Assembly: GCA_964404255.1 (NCBI GenBank)
Contig: CAYOJJ010000010.1
Location: forward strand, 73,123 to 137,122
Direction of reading: 5' to 3'
From: JAFDZW01 sp964404255
Lineage (GTDB): Bacteria > Bacteroidota > Ignavibacteria > Palsa-1295
Length of the DNA: 64,000 nucleotides
Positions 1-9,416 of the stretch are shown piece by piece. The notes below the pieces were generated by a model that searched no databases, was not told the origin of the DNA, and saw only the letters and a list, made by a program, of their open reading frames with translations. The position numbers and the translations under genes were made by a program. Within the stretch, counting starts at the first letter, position 1. Each line of letters starts with the position of its first letter.

Positions 1-1088
1 ATGCTGCTCTGCGTCCTTTCACAAGTGATACCTGCTGTAATACTTTCTCTTCGATCCAGGGACATCTATACAATGATAAAAATTGCAATGGGGCGATCGA
101 CAGCATAGAACGAACTTTACCAGTAGAAGGGTGGGCCGTCAGGTTATTACAGAATAATACCGTCGTAGGAACATCAGTAACAGATTCAACTGGGCTATAC
201 CATTTCCCTAAAGTATTTCCGGGCAGCTATTCGATCATGCCGGGTTCGTCAGCGGAATGGAATGTTACCGTACCCACCGGTGGGAAATACAATGTAGTCC
301 TTTCCCCGAATACGTTCTTCGATAGTACTTTTGGTGTATGCCGGCAGCTATGCGATTCGCTTACTCGCGGCACACTCGATTCGGGCTGTTGCCTGTATCA
401 CATGCAGGTGGTAAATGTAGTAGGGACACCGATCTCGAAGATCAGGTATTCCTTTGGGAGCGCTTCGATAAAATCGTTGGTGACAACTCCGGCATTTAGC
501 TCCTCGGTACCGACACAAGTCTCTCTTAGCTCAAGCGGCATGCTGACCTTCAATCCTCCGGTTACCGGCAATATCCTCTTAACCCTGCAAGCGCTTCCGG
601 TCGTCGCCAATAGCGCCGTTACTCCTTCTCTCACTATTTATCATAGCAGCGGCGATTCATGCTCGCTCTCTGCTTCTTATACCTGCGATCATTCTCAGCA
701 AAACGATTGCGATAAACTGACTGCCACAATGTACCGGCAGCAGAACATCGATTACAATTATATCGAATTTGTAATCACCAATAAAAAGCTTCCCGCTTCT
801 CCGATATGTTGGGTAGATATTTTGTGGTCGTCACCACTACCTGCTTCCTATTCTGGGGGTAGTTTGCAGGTAATTCCTAATCAGCGACCACTCTTTACCT
901 ATCCCTATACCAGGATCCCAATAGCCCCTGCAACGTCGTTCAATCCGGGAGCCAATAGTATTCGATTTAATCTGGGGGTCAATAATACTCTTGGCTGGGG
1001 CGGGACGGTTTCTTTCGTCGTCCATCATTGCGATGGTTCGACCTGCACGCTGAACTATGGGCCGTGTCTATGGATGCCACGGCCATAA
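1..1088 (+). CDS. Exported protein with SdrD-B-like domain (5' end missing)
   Basis: The reading frame is already open at base 3, so the start lies before the window; the first internal ATG is only at 237. The first visible residues (about bases 51-235) form an SdrD B-like / carboxypeptidase-regulatory-like beta-sandwich: G-H-L-Y-N-D-K-N-C-N-G, later T-D-S-T-G-L-Y-H-F and P-G-S-Y-S-I. This is the calcium-binding-type repeat of surface adhesins and large secreted proteins. The rest (about 280 residues) is beta-rich, with Cys pairs such as C-R-Q-L-C and G-C-C, and has no membrane segment or recognisable sorting tail. It probably belongs to a surface or secreted protein. It lies just upstream of, and in the same frame as, the toxin-like gene, separated by one TAA, and may be co-transcribed. 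The function beyond the domain is unknown. Confidence 0.75.
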   Translation, partial: AALRPFTSDTCCNTFSSIQGHLYNDKNCNGAIDSIERTLPVEGWAVRLLQNNTVVGTSVTDSTGLYHFPKVFPGSYSIMPGSSAEWNVTVPTGGKYNVVLSPNTFFDSTFGVCRQLCDSLTRGTLDSGCCLYHMQVVNVVGTPISKIRYSFGSASIKSLVTTPAFSSSVPTQVSLSSSGMLTFNPPVTGNILLTLQALPVVANSAVTPSLTIYHSSGDSCSLSASYTCDHSQQNDCDKLTATMYRQQNIDYNYIEFVITNKKLPASPICWVDILWSSPLPASYSGGSLQVIPNQRPLFTYPYTRIPIAPATSFNPGANSIRFNLGVNNTLGWGGTVSFVVHHCDGSTCTLNYGPCLWMPRP

Positions 1089-1256
1089 GCAGATAAGACT
1101 TCAATAGCTTTTCACCGGGAGGCTGCTATTCCCGAGCAAAGCGTCATATCGCCGGAGCCGATACAAGCGCAAACTGCTGCGAAGCAGGAGCGTACGCCCG
1201 ATAAGAAAAATACGCAGCCGGGTGGCATCGTCCTCGATAGCCTTCAACGGTTACCG

Positions 1257-4200
1257 ATGGGCTCGAACACGCCGCGCAATGGATCCACCGGTACCACTAC
1301 TTCTCTCAAACGGCCCGACCAACAGCCATTTCAACCGGTACGCCCGTCGGAAAAAATAAATACCGCTTCTACCGGAACAGAAAGTCAACCGAAGACCGAA
1401 CCGAAACAAAGCGATACCCGCCCGACCAATACACCGTTAAAAGACTCAGGCTCACCGTTACCGGCATCTGCTCAACAACCGGTCTCGGGAACATCGGCTC
1501 CGGATTCTACTACGAGAAAAAACTCTCCGGTGCAAAGCACGGGTGGTGCAGTAAAGCCTGCGGGTGGAAGTGCTCTCCCAAAAGGCGGCGGCCCGGCAGC
1601 ACCAAAACAAAACGGGTTAGCAACAAAGCGTGAGAAAGAACAGAAAGAACCGGTCATCACTGCCTCCGAAAATCCGGGCGATGTTATCGGGCAATTAAAA
1701 CAAACGCCGGTTACCGAATTACCTGCCGCCTTCAATGCTGCACAAGCAGCGAGCAGCGAATCGTTTTCAAAGCAGCGAGATTCGGCGAATTCTAACATCC
1801 CGATTGTTGATTCGGCAACAGGAAGCGCAGCCAACAAAGCCTCAGCAAAGGGAGCAAAAGTAACAGCAGCCTTTAAACCGGCATCGGAAAAAAATAGCTT
1901 TGCCGGCAAAGGAGGCTTTGTTGCTCCGAAGATCGAAGCACCGGCGATCGCCGAGAAAAAACTTCCTCCTACCAGTTTAAAACAATATCAGGGTTCAGGG
2001 GCTTCCGGCAACGACGATGCCGTTGCAAAAAACGCTCAGCAGGAGCTGAGTGCCGTTCATCTGCCCGCCGAAGATATACCGACCGATCTCGGACCCGCAC
2101 CAACACTTGATCTTAACGGTGAGGCTGATCCGAATAATCTCGCAACCGAACGCGCAGCACAGGAAACGGAAGTAGCAACGGCGAAAGCAGAGGCAGCAAA
2201 AGAGATCTCTAACGATTTCGGCGAGAACAGCATCATTAAGCCGGTGTCTCATGAACTGCTTCGCTCTTCAGCTGCAGCTCCGGGTGTACCGTTCCAACCG
2301 AAAGCTGCATTGCCCGCAAAAGGATATGGCCCTGCCGCGACTCAGGCCGATGCCGGAATGGCTCCTTTTCTTAACCGGCAGATCGGCCAGTACCAGGATC
2401 AGTATGATCAGAAGCAGGCCGAATATAATCAGAAGCTTGAGACTGAACGGCTTTCAACCGAAACGAAGATCGGCAACGAACAAGAGCGCTCGCAGGATTC
2501 TCAGATCGAAGCACAGAATAAAGCACAAACAGAAGTAGCATCGCAGCGCGAGCAATGGCGCGGAGAGCTTGATAAAGCCGAACAGGATTTTCAGGCAAAG
2601 GCCGGCACTGCAGCCGAAGAACATTACGGCAAGATCGAAACGGAAAAACGTACCGGCGACGAAGCCGTTCAAAGACATTTTTCAGAAGCCAACGCTCAGG
2701 CCGCACAGAAAAAACAGGAAGCCGACCGCGACGCGGCGGCGGAAAAACAAAAGACGGAAAACGAGAGCCAGGGCTTTTGGGGCTGGCTGGCCGATAAAGC
2801 TTCTGCGGCTATTAACGCTCTTAAAGACGCCGTTAATTTTATCTTCGATAAACTGCGTGCCGCCGTTAAATGGATATTCGAGCAGGCAAAGAAGCTGGCA
2901 TTGGAAGCACTGGAGCTTGCAAGGAAAGCGGTCGTAGGTCTTATTAAAGCATTCGCAACTGTCCTGAAAGGATTAGTAAGCATTGTGCTTGCCGGTTTTC
3001 CCTCCCTACGCGACCGGATCCTCTCGAAGATAGACGAAGCGGTCGATGTTGCGGTCACCATAGTCAATAAAACATTCGATACGTTTAAGAAGGTGGTTAG
3101 CGCTCTTATCGACGCCATGGCCGCTGTCGTCGATACGCTGCTTGCTGTCGTTCAGGAGTTTTATAATATCTATCTCGATGCCATCAGAATACTCACGGTG
3201 GGCATCATCAAGGTCCTTGAGTTTATCCTCGATATTCAAAAGCAGTACGAAACCTTCAAAGCAATGATCGATGGCTTTCTGCTCATCTGGGATCATCCTG
3301 AAATCCTTGAAGAGAAGGCCAAAGAATTTCTTACTCCTTATATCGAGAACATTCCCGATTCCACGACAGGCGAGTTACAGAAAGCGCTTGCCCAATTTGG
3401 TCTTGCCTCCGCCAAGCATATTTCCGGCATCTTAAAGTACCTTACACCTTCTATTAATCACTTACTGGCAAATTGGTGGTCAGAAGCGAAAAAGATGATC
3501 TGGTACCTTATCTGGCCATTCGCCGAGGGAAGCCCACTATGGACCGATGCACCTAAACTATGGAAGCTTGTCCCTGAGATATGGAATAATTTCTGGGCAG
3601 GAGAATTCAGCAAAGCGACCGATGGCTGCCTTGAATGGATGCAGGCTCTGAATATGACGGTAGGAGCCTTTGCCGGGTGGATCGTCATCGGCGGGGCTGT
3701 GGTCGGTGCTATTATTGGTGCATTCTTCGGCGGGGTCGGGGCGATCCCCGGAGCGGGAGCCGGCTTTGAAGTCGGTGTTGCCATTGGCGAAGGCATCATG
3801 GCCTCGATGATTGCTACCGAAAGCGCTGTACTCTTAAAAGCGGCTTACGATCTTGCTACTACAACTGACGATGGAGTTGAATCACCGGTCGAACCTTCGA
3901 AACCAACCGGAGTTGAAGAAGAGACCGAAGCCGGCAAAGAAGCGGAAAAAGGCCCGCGCCAGTATTCGAGCAACGACGTAAAAACCGGCCGCGATCGTAT
4001 TCAATATGCCTATCAGCGCATTGCCAATAGCGGAATAACCCTGGGGATCATGGTTGCACTGCTGATCCTTGGCGCCATCGGCGGCAAGATCGCTCAGGGT
4101 CTTATGAGCCTTGTCCGCAAACTTGGTTCGGCGCTCGGAGAGGCCTTCCCTGCCGCCGCCGAAGGGCTAAGTAAGATCGGCAGTGTTTTAAAAGAAAGCA

Positions 4201-5144
4201 AGGTTGGCAAAGGAGTAACAGAAGCTGCCGAACAATTCGAGTCGGGAAGAAAGCCGGTTCGGGAGAAAGTCGATGCATTCAAAGAATCGGTGGGGCTCAA
4301 ATCGAAAAAGCCAAAGGTAGAACCGGACGAAAAACCCTTACCCAAGAAAACTGCTATCGATACGGAAAAGCCTCCTCAAGAAAAGCCGATGATCGACGGA
4401 CAGGAAAAGCCTACCCGAGAAAATCCCATGATACATGATGATGGGAAAAAGATCATAGACACCGAGAAAAGTGTTGATGGTAAGAGGAAATTAGAAATTA
4501 CAGAGGAAGGTGAATGCCTGGTTTGCGCCTCCCCTTGTGAAGAAATACAAAAAAAGTATAAAGTAGAGCTTGATGCGAATAAAGAACTCCGCAATGAGCT
4601 GGATACTATAATGAAAAGCTCGGACCCTGCAGAGCTTAAAACCGAGCAATACCAACAATTAGAAAATAAGCTTGCTAAATTCAGAGAAGAGCAGGCAAAA
4701 ATCGGTACGTATGATACCAAGATCCGTTGGGGTATACAAGATGTGGACGCACGACCGTTCGAGGATAAGGGATACTGGGGAAAACGAACTGCTCAATCCA
4801 ATCCTCGGGTCGATTCCTTTGAACGAAAAATTAATCCCAATAATGAGAGTTTTTATGTACCCCATCCTAATGGCGGGTATGTTCAATTTGAGAATCTTTC
4901 TGCCAGCGCCCTACAGGACGGAAAATTGATCCTGAAACCAAGCCAATCGTTTTATAATGTATTCGATAGGCCCGGTTTTGCAGCTGATAGCGTAGTAAAA
5001 GAAGCTACGCGCCAACTTCAGGCTGCTGCCGCTAAAGGCCTAACGGTCGAATGGCTCGTTTCAGATCTTAATACTGTTCAGCAGCTACAGAAGTTTTTTG
5101 CTCAAAAGAATATTAATATCACTGTAAAATATTATCCGGAATGA
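1257..5144 (+). CDS. Large polymorphic toxin / eCIS cargo-like protein with nuclease-fold C-terminus
   Basis: 1295 residues from the first ATG. Residues 1-370 are low-complexity, Pro/Lys/Ala/Gln-rich; about 380-510 is a charged coiled coil rich in Gln and Glu. From F-W-G-W (about 503) to about 700 is a run of amphipathic helices, followed by a Trp-rich segment (W-Y-L-I-W-P-F, then S-P-L-W) and glycine-zipper membrane-like stretches (about 800-870 and 930-960). This order is, from memory, that of proteins carried by extracellular contractile injection systems, but the usual DUF4157 protease-like domain (HExxH) is absent. The last 150 residues fit the restriction-endonuclease-fold toxin family Tox-REase-5: a conserved G-L-T-V-E-W-L-V-S-D near the end and a preceding D-x-x-K/L-x-L-K segment. 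The next gene overlaps by 4 bp and is a plausible immunity gene. The frame is open back to 1089, so the true start may be upstream at a non-ATG codon. The toxin role is inferred; assignment to the eCIS-cargo-like group is fairly firm. Confidence 0.75.
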   Translation: MGSNTPRNGSTGTTTSLKRPDQQPFQPVRPSEKINTASTGTESQPKTEPKQSDTRPTNTPLKDSGSPLPASAQQPVSGTSAPDSTTRKNSPVQSTGGAVKPAGGSALPKGGGPAAPKQNGLATKREKEQKEPVITASENPGDVIGQLKQTPVTELPAAFNAAQAASSESFSKQRDSANSNIPIVDSATGSAANKASAKGAKVTAAFKPASEKNSFAGKGGFVAPKIEAPAIAEKKLPPTSLKQYQGSGASGNDDAVAKNAQQELSAVHLPAEDIPTDLGPAPTLDLNGEADPNNLATERAAQETEVATAKAEAAKEISNDFGENSIIKPVSHELLRSSAAAPGVPFQPKAALPAKGYGPAATQADAGMAPFLNRQIGQYQDQYDQKQAEYNQKLETERLSTETKIGNEQERSQDSQIEAQNKAQTEVASQREQWRGELDKAEQDFQAKAGTAAEEHYGKIETEKRTGDEAVQRHFSEANAQAAQKKQEADRDAAAEKQKTENESQGFWGWLADKASAAINALKDAVNFIFDKLRAAVKWIFEQAKKLALEALELARKAVVGLIKAFATVLKGLVSIVLAGFPSLRDRILSKIDEAVDVAVTIVNKTFDTFKKVVSALIDAMAAVVDTLLAVVQEFYNIYLDAIRILTVGIIKVLEFILDIQKQYETFKAMIDGFLLIWDHPEILEEKAKEFLTPYIENIPDSTTGELQKALAQFGLASAKHISGILKYLTPSINHLLANWWSEAKKMIWYLIWPFAEGSPLWTDAPKLWKLVPEIWNNFWAGEFSKATDGCLEWMQALNMTVGAFAGWIVIGGAVVGAIIGAFFGGVGAIPGAGAGFEVGVAIGEGIMASMIATESAVLLKAAYDLATTTDDGVESPVEPSKPTGVEEETEAGKEAEKGPRQYSSNDVKTGRDRIQYAYQRIANSGITLGIMVALLILGAIGGKIAQGLMSLVRKLGSALGEAFPAAAEGLSKIGSVLKESKVGKGVTEAAEQFESGRKPVREKVDAFKESVGLKSKKPKVEPDEKPLPKKTAIDTEKPPQEKPMIDGQEKPTRENPMIHDDGKKIIDTEKSVDGKRKLEITEEGECLVCASPCEEIQKKYKVELDANKELRNELDTIMKSSDPAELKTEQYQQLENKLAKFREEQAKIGTYDTKIRWGIQDVDARPFEDKGYWGKRTAQSNPRVDSFERKINPNNESFYVPHPNGGYVQFENLSASALQDGKLILKPSQSFYNVFDRPGFAADSVVKEATRQLQAAAAKGLTVEWLVSDLNTVQQLQKFFAQKNINITVKYYPE

Positions 5145-5488
5145 TTACATTGTTATCCGAACACCAGTATGATCAAGCCCGTACGCTTGGGATATCTTCT
5201 TCCGTTAACCCTCAATTGTTATCCGATCCGGAAGTTGGCCCTGCGCTCGAGAAATATCTCTTATTGAACGAACATCCCGACGCTTTCTCCGCAAGCACTA
5301 TAGAGTTGTTCTTCAATAAATATTATTGGTTTCTGACCTTTGTAAAAGCACATACCAATAAATATGGGTTCGATGCCGGACTGGAACAACAGGCCTTTCA
5401 ATTACTTGAAGAAGGCCAATTGATCGATAACTTTGATTGGAATACTGCCGAAGAAATTCACACTGCAGTAAATGGGAATAAGCAATGA
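5141..5488 (+). CDS. Candidate immunity protein for the upstream toxin
   Basis: 115 residues, acidic, helical, without signal peptide or membrane segment. It starts inside the last codons of the toxin gene (ATGA overlap, 5141-5144), the usual sign of translational coupling. In polymorphic toxin loci a small gene in this position normally encodes the cognate immunity protein, which binds and blocks the C-terminal toxin domain in the producing cell. I do not recognise the family, so the role rests on position, size and charge only. The alternative is a small accessory or chaperone for loading the large protein. Confidence 0.6.
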   Translation: MITLLSEHQYDQARTLGISSSVNPQLLSDPEVGPALEKYLLLNEHPDAFSASTIELFFNKYYWFLTFVKAHTNKYGFDAGLEQQAFQLLEEGQLIDNFDWNTAEEIHTAVNGNKQ

Positions 5489-5512
5489 AGTTTTTCTACT
5501 TTATCATCTGCC

Positions 5513-6490
5513 ATGTTTAACTCAACCATTCTCGATGTCGCTATAAGCCTGGTGTTTGTGTTCCTTCTCTTTAGCCTGCTTTGCAGTGCTATTAAAGAGC
5601 TGATTGCCGGCATATTTAATCTCCGGGGAAAGATGCTCGCCAAAGGCATCAATTCTCTGCTTAGCGGATTATCGTCGCACTATAACCTTCCGCTGCCGCT
5701 TCCGAAAGCCGATATCGGCAGTGAAGAGTTTGCTGCGGCGTTGGGGGCGGTCAGCGGAGCGCAGCCCGTAGCAAAACGCGTAATGGAAAGTACGGTTGTC
5801 ACTTCCCAAACTTCAAAAGGAGTGTTCGGGGGAATAAGGATGCCTTCCTATCTTTCCGATGCCGATTTTTCTGCCGCGCTGCTTCATACCCTGTTCGGCA
5901 CGCAGGCGATCGGTGCGACATCACTTACGTCGGTAAAAACATTTTTTGAAAGCAGTACCCTTTCCGATGCTACGAAAGCGCCGTTACTGGCCTTTCTTTC
6001 GCAGATCGATCGAGGGAAAGATACGCTTCAGGAAAATATCGCAAAATGGTATAACGACGGAATGGACCGGGTATCGGGTTGGTATAAGCGGCAGGCGCAA
6101 TGGATATTACTGGGGATTTCGCTGGTCGTCGTTCTCGTCTTTGGCCTGGATTCGATCGACCTGATGAAGCGCATCTATCATGATGAGCCGCTTCGAAATG
6201 CTATCGTAGCCTCATCGGCAAAATCAGTACCGGGCGATTCTGTTGCTTACGAGCAATACCAGGCTGTTTCTTCACGCATTGATGAACTGAAACTACCGAT
6301 CGGCTGGCCGGTACCGGTCGATCTGGCATCGTCATCGTTTTGGAATGTGGTACTGGAAAAATTACCGGGTCTGCTCATTACCGCTCTGGCGCTATCGTTC
6401 GGTGCGCCATTCTGGTTCGATGTCCTCAATAAGATTATGAACCTGAGGCTGAGTGGCAATAAGCCGGAAAAAAGTACGGCCTCATCATGA
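5513..6490 (+). CDS. Membrane protein of unknown function, three membrane segments
   Basis: 325 residues. One membrane helix at the very N-terminus (about residues 7-30, Leu/Val/Phe-rich) is followed by a charged stretch. A soluble middle of about 150 residues follows, then a helix near 195-215, and a C-terminal hydrophobic hairpin (about 283-310) with the motif G-A-P-F-W-F-D-V-L-N-K. The N-terminal helix plus G-A-P-F-W-F-D tail is an architecture I associate with an uncharacterised bacterial family. It follows the immunity candidate by 24 bp on the same strand and is probably in the same transcript. It could be an inner-membrane partner of the toxin module, but nothing in the sequence proves this. 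Confidence 0.65.
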   Translation: MFNSTILDVAISLVFVFLLFSLLCSAIKELIAGIFNLRGKMLAKGINSLLSGLSSHYNLPLPLPKADIGSEEFAAALGAVSGAQPVAKRVMESTVVTSQTSKGVFGGIRMPSYLSDADFSAALLHTLFGTQAIGATSLTSVKTFFESSTLSDATKAPLLAFLSQIDRGKDTLQENIAKWYNDGMDRVSGWYKRQAQWILLGISLVVVLVFGLDSIDLMKRIYHDEPLRNAIVASSAKSVPGDSVAYEQYQAVSSRIDELKLPIGWPVPVDLASSSFWNVVLEKLPGLLITALALSFGAPFWFDVLNKIMNLRLSGNKPEKSTASS

Positions 6491-6503
6491 GGCCGTCGTA
6501 CAC

Positions 6504-6743
6504 TTAAAAGAACTCGGATTTATCGACGATCACGATATTACCGACATCGTCCTTGTATTCTTTACAGACATCCTGGAACCGGTACGGATCGTTCATCAAC
6601 ATATCGATCGGCGGCCGGTTGGCATCGTAGATCTGGCGGATCTGAGCCATGGTATAAGCCGGGCTCATGGTATGTACCAACGACAGCGAAAGCATCGCCA
6701 TCAGGTAATCGTCGGTTTGGGTTAGAATTTGAGAGTCACTCAT
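6504..6743 (-). CDS. Small hypothetical protein, 79 aa
   Basis: A convergent small gene whose stop lies 13 bp beyond the stop of the membrane protein. The product is soluble, with alternating polar and hydrophobic residues (Y-T-M-A-Q-I-R-Q-I-Y-D-A-N-R-P-P) and an acidic end, and no signal peptide. Its composition is protein-like and it does not overlap another gene in coding direction, which favours a real gene. Family and role are unknown. Confidence 0.5.
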   Translation of the reverse strand: MSDSQILTQTDDYLMAMLSLSLVHTMSPAYTMAQIRQIYDANRPPIDMLMNDPYRFQDVCKEYKDDVGNIVIVDKSEFF

Positions 6744-6854
6744 TGGATTTACGTTATTTAGTATATACTCAGAAACGTACCGTAAAAATACCCTGTGACA
6801 TGTATTCTGTAAAACTCATTTCCCCACTAATTCTTTCTTTTGTCCGAAAACAGC

Positions 6855-8342
6855 TCATAACTCGGAAAGAATAATAGTCCAGAGACGTTCGTAAGGATAG
6901 AATTCCATAGCCCCGAGTACCTGGCCCGGAGCGGTAAGGCGCTGGTATAACTCTTCTGTCCGCTTTTCGATGCGCTCTTTATTGAAATCGTTCGAGATCA
7001 CACTTCGAAGCATCTTTAAGAAAATAGCTCCGCGTTCGTATTCCACCGCCGATTTCAGATAACGGACGCAATAATTGTTGAGCGTTTTTTGCAGCTTCAG
7101 TACGCGGTCATAGCGCTCTGTTTTTATTGTCCAGATGGTTTGAAGGATAAGAATAGCAATATTCGCCCCGGCTTTATCGAGCGAGTAGATCGGCACTTCA
7201 TTGAGAAATGTATATAACTGAAAGATCCGGCTATTATATTGATCCGGTGGAAGGGGTTGCTTTTTGGGTAAGATATATAATAGGAATGCCTCATAGATCT
7301 TCCATTCCTCTTTCAATCTATCGGGCTGCAACGCAAACCGTTCATGAGTGGTAACGGCATCGAAGATACGAAGCGCTTTCTGCCAATTTTCGGCGTGAAA
7401 GGAGATCTGCAAAGCGAGCGTCTGGAACGCAAACCAATTATTCTTTCCTGCAGGAATCAACGTAATACATCGCTCGATGACTCGTTCGGCCTCCTCATAA
7501 TTCCGGGTGTACAGAAGTGCCTCTGCTTTTGAGACCAGAAATTCAGCCGTCCTGACGTTTTCGATAAAAGTATAGTTAGTGTTAAAGAACTCCTCTATCT
7601 CATCGCAAATCCTTATGGTCTCGCTGAAATTTCTGCTTATCTGGCTGCGGAGAATATTGAATCGGTAATAATTCAGGATTACTTCATACGAAGGAGTTCG
7701 CTCTTTAAGTGCCTGCATTTCCGGCGCTACTTCCTCGGCCTGCTGTATCAATAAGGAGTGCGTAGCTTTCGAGCGAACGAAGGGAAGCGAGAACGATTCA
7801 TGGATCTCGTATGAGCGAAGCTCGTCCTGTACCGATAGGCGCAATCGGTTGATCTCTACAATACTATCTTCATGATTCTTTCTTTCACCAAGGTACCAGT
7901 AGTGCTCGCGTAAAATTTGCCACAACTGAAGCTGGATGGTAATAGCGGTATATTCCTCGGCCTTTAGCAACAATCGTTTTGTAAGCCGGATAGCAAACGT
8001 CCGGGCACCGAACATCAGGAGCTTTTTAATGACAAGCAGCTCTTTTTCCATCGAGAGCAGCGCTATGAAATAATGAATGGAATGATATTCCGGCTCCGAA
8101 ACAAGCAGATCGGCCAGGAGCTTATTCTTTAATTTCGATTTTAGTACCTGGTAGCCGTTGGATTTTGCCGATGTTCCATAGAGGTCTTGCGCTGCTTCTT
8201 CATCGCTTTTATACTTGCCGGAAAGCGTATTCTTATAGAGGACATCCATTAACGATTCCGAGCGATTTTTATCGCTTGCATCGAGCGTCTTCGGCTGAGT
8301 GGTTGTTTGAAGAATTTTCGCTAACGCTTGTATCTCATTCAT
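6855..8342 (-). CDS. Helical-repeat (TPR-like) protein of unknown function
   Basis: 495 residues, predicted almost entirely alpha-helical, no signal peptide. The N-terminal 90 residues carry a segment with regularly spaced Leu/Lys (V-L-K-S-K-L-K-N-K-L-L-A-D-L-L), then repeated helix pairs typical of TPR/SEL-like solenoids, for example the repeat around A-E-A-L-L-Y-T-R-N-Y-E-E-A-E. Length and layout (short N-terminal head, then a long solenoid) resemble the two tandem proteins at 55093-58117, suggesting one lineage-specific family, though direct identity is low. It likely acts in the cytoplasm as a scaffold or regulator. It stands alone, and the start ATG is followed by an acidic helix with no in-frame alternative nearby. 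Confidence 0.65.
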   Translation of the reverse strand: MNEIQALAKILQTTTQPKTLDASDKNRSESLMDVLYKNTLSGKYKSDEEAAQDLYGTSAKSNGYQVLKSKLKNKLLADLLVSEPEYHSIHYFIALLSMEKELLVIKKLLMFGARTFAIRLTKRLLLKAEEYTAITIQLQLWQILREHYWYLGERKNHEDSIVEINRLRLSVQDELRSYEIHESFSLPFVRSKATHSLLIQQAEEVAPEMQALKERTPSYEVILNYYRFNILRSQISRNFSETIRICDEIEEFFNTNYTFIENVRTAEFLVSKAEALLYTRNYEEAERVIERCITLIPAGKNNWFAFQTLALQISFHAENWQKALRIFDAVTTHERFALQPDRLKEEWKIYEAFLLYILPKKQPLPPDQYNSRIFQLYTFLNEVPIYSLDKAGANIAILILQTIWTIKTERYDRVLKLQKTLNNYCVRYLKSAVEYERGAIFLKMLRSVISNDFNKERIEKRTEELYQRLTAPGQVLGAMEFYPYERLWTIILSEL

Positions 8343-8422
8343 AGGCAGAGAGAATGAAGATCAAATTCTTTCAGTCATAGTATCCCGTACTAAGTTTCGC
8401 AAGGCTTCAAAAGTTCAATGCA

Positions 8423-9310
8423 TTATAACCCGCTGTCTTTTCCAATGAATCTGAAGCCGAGATACCAGTAAGATGAATGCACCGGTACCGGTCGGTTCAG
8501 ATCGTCAGCTAAGGATTCATGCCCGAGAAAGATATTCATCGCGGCCGCAGCGCCGCTGAATTCTGCTCCAAGTTCGGCCCGGCTATTGACAGCTATCCTA
8601 TTATATCCATTGAAAGCCGATGCTATCGCCGACGCGCGAATATAAAGCGGCTTAACGATTAAAAATTTAAATCCGGCCGAAAGCGAAGTACTCATATCGT
8701 TAAGATTGCCGGTCATAGTATCGGTCGTAGGATGGCGGTCGTCTTCTTTGATAAGATAATAATCAAGCTCGCTCCAGAGATCGCTTGTTATTCCAAGAAT
8801 AGAAATATTCTTCCATACCGAGCGTACTATTGCTGAGCCGTAAATAAGGGTTCGAGCTTCATTGCTTCCTACTACATCTGTCTCAAGATTATCAATATTA
8901 TGATGGCAGCGATGAATATACCCGGCACTGAGTTCTGTCGTACCGATCCTATCGGTATAAAGAAAGCCTTCAGTCCAAAAGACATCTCTCGGATTGAAGC
9001 TGATGTCGTTGTGGGTATCGGCCAGCACTTCAATATCGCCGGTCATCGAAATGGCCGAATGTTCCCATTCTACAAATTGGATAATACCACCAAAAGAAAT
9101 ACTCCAACCGAACCGATCGCCAGTGCTATTAAAGCCATGCCCGAGATTTCCCCAAATTCCCTGCCGGTGAAGATATTTCACGCCTTCCGATGTATCGGCG
9201 GCAGGACGAACCGGAGGAGCAAGAATTATAGACCTGGAAGGGAATATCTGCCCAATTGCCAATGGGCATGAGCAGCAAATAAAAAGGAAAATTATCGTAA
9301 GTACCTTCAT
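8423..9310 (-). CDS. Outer-membrane beta-barrel-type protein
   Basis: The product begins with a clear Sec signal peptide (M-K-V-L-T-I-I-F-L-F, ending A-I-G-Q), so the ATG at 9310 was preferred; an in-frame ATG at 9328 would add six residues. The mature part (about 275 residues) has alternating amphipathic strands rich in aromatic residues and Gly, for example near R-F-G-W-S-I-S-F-G-G and the final Y-W-Y-L-G-F-R-F, as expected for a small outer-membrane barrel. A conserved-looking H-R-C-H-H-N motif sits near the middle, reminiscent of DUF1207-type barrel proteins, but this is tentative. It is divergent from the repeat protein at 9417. Confidence 0.65.
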   Translation of the reverse strand: MKVLTIIFLFICCSCPLAIGQIFPSRSIILAPPVRPAADTSEGVKYLHRQGIWGNLGHGFNSTGDRFGWSISFGGIIQFVEWEHSAISMTGDIEVLADTHNDISFNPRDVFWTEGFLYTDRIGTTELSAGYIHRCHHNIDNLETDVVGSNEARTLIYGSAIVRSVWKNISILGITSDLWSELDYYLIKEDDRHPTTDTMTGNLNDMSTSLSAGFKFLIVKPLYIRASAIASAFNGYNRIAVNSRAELGAEFSGAAAAMNIFLGHESLADDLNRPVPVHSSYWYLGFRFIGKDSGL

Positions 9311-9416
9311 TCTATTAATATACGGCACTGTAAGGTTTTGGCCGAAAACGGTCTTTTTTTATTGGAGTATCGCCGGTAATTTTGTATCGTTACTTTAATT
9401 ACCTACTAAAATACTC

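Noticed and set aside
9335..9360. Hairpin plus T-run resembling a plus-strand terminator
   Set aside because: No plus-strand gene ends upstream, the stem is short with a G-T pair, and it lies in the divergent promoter region.
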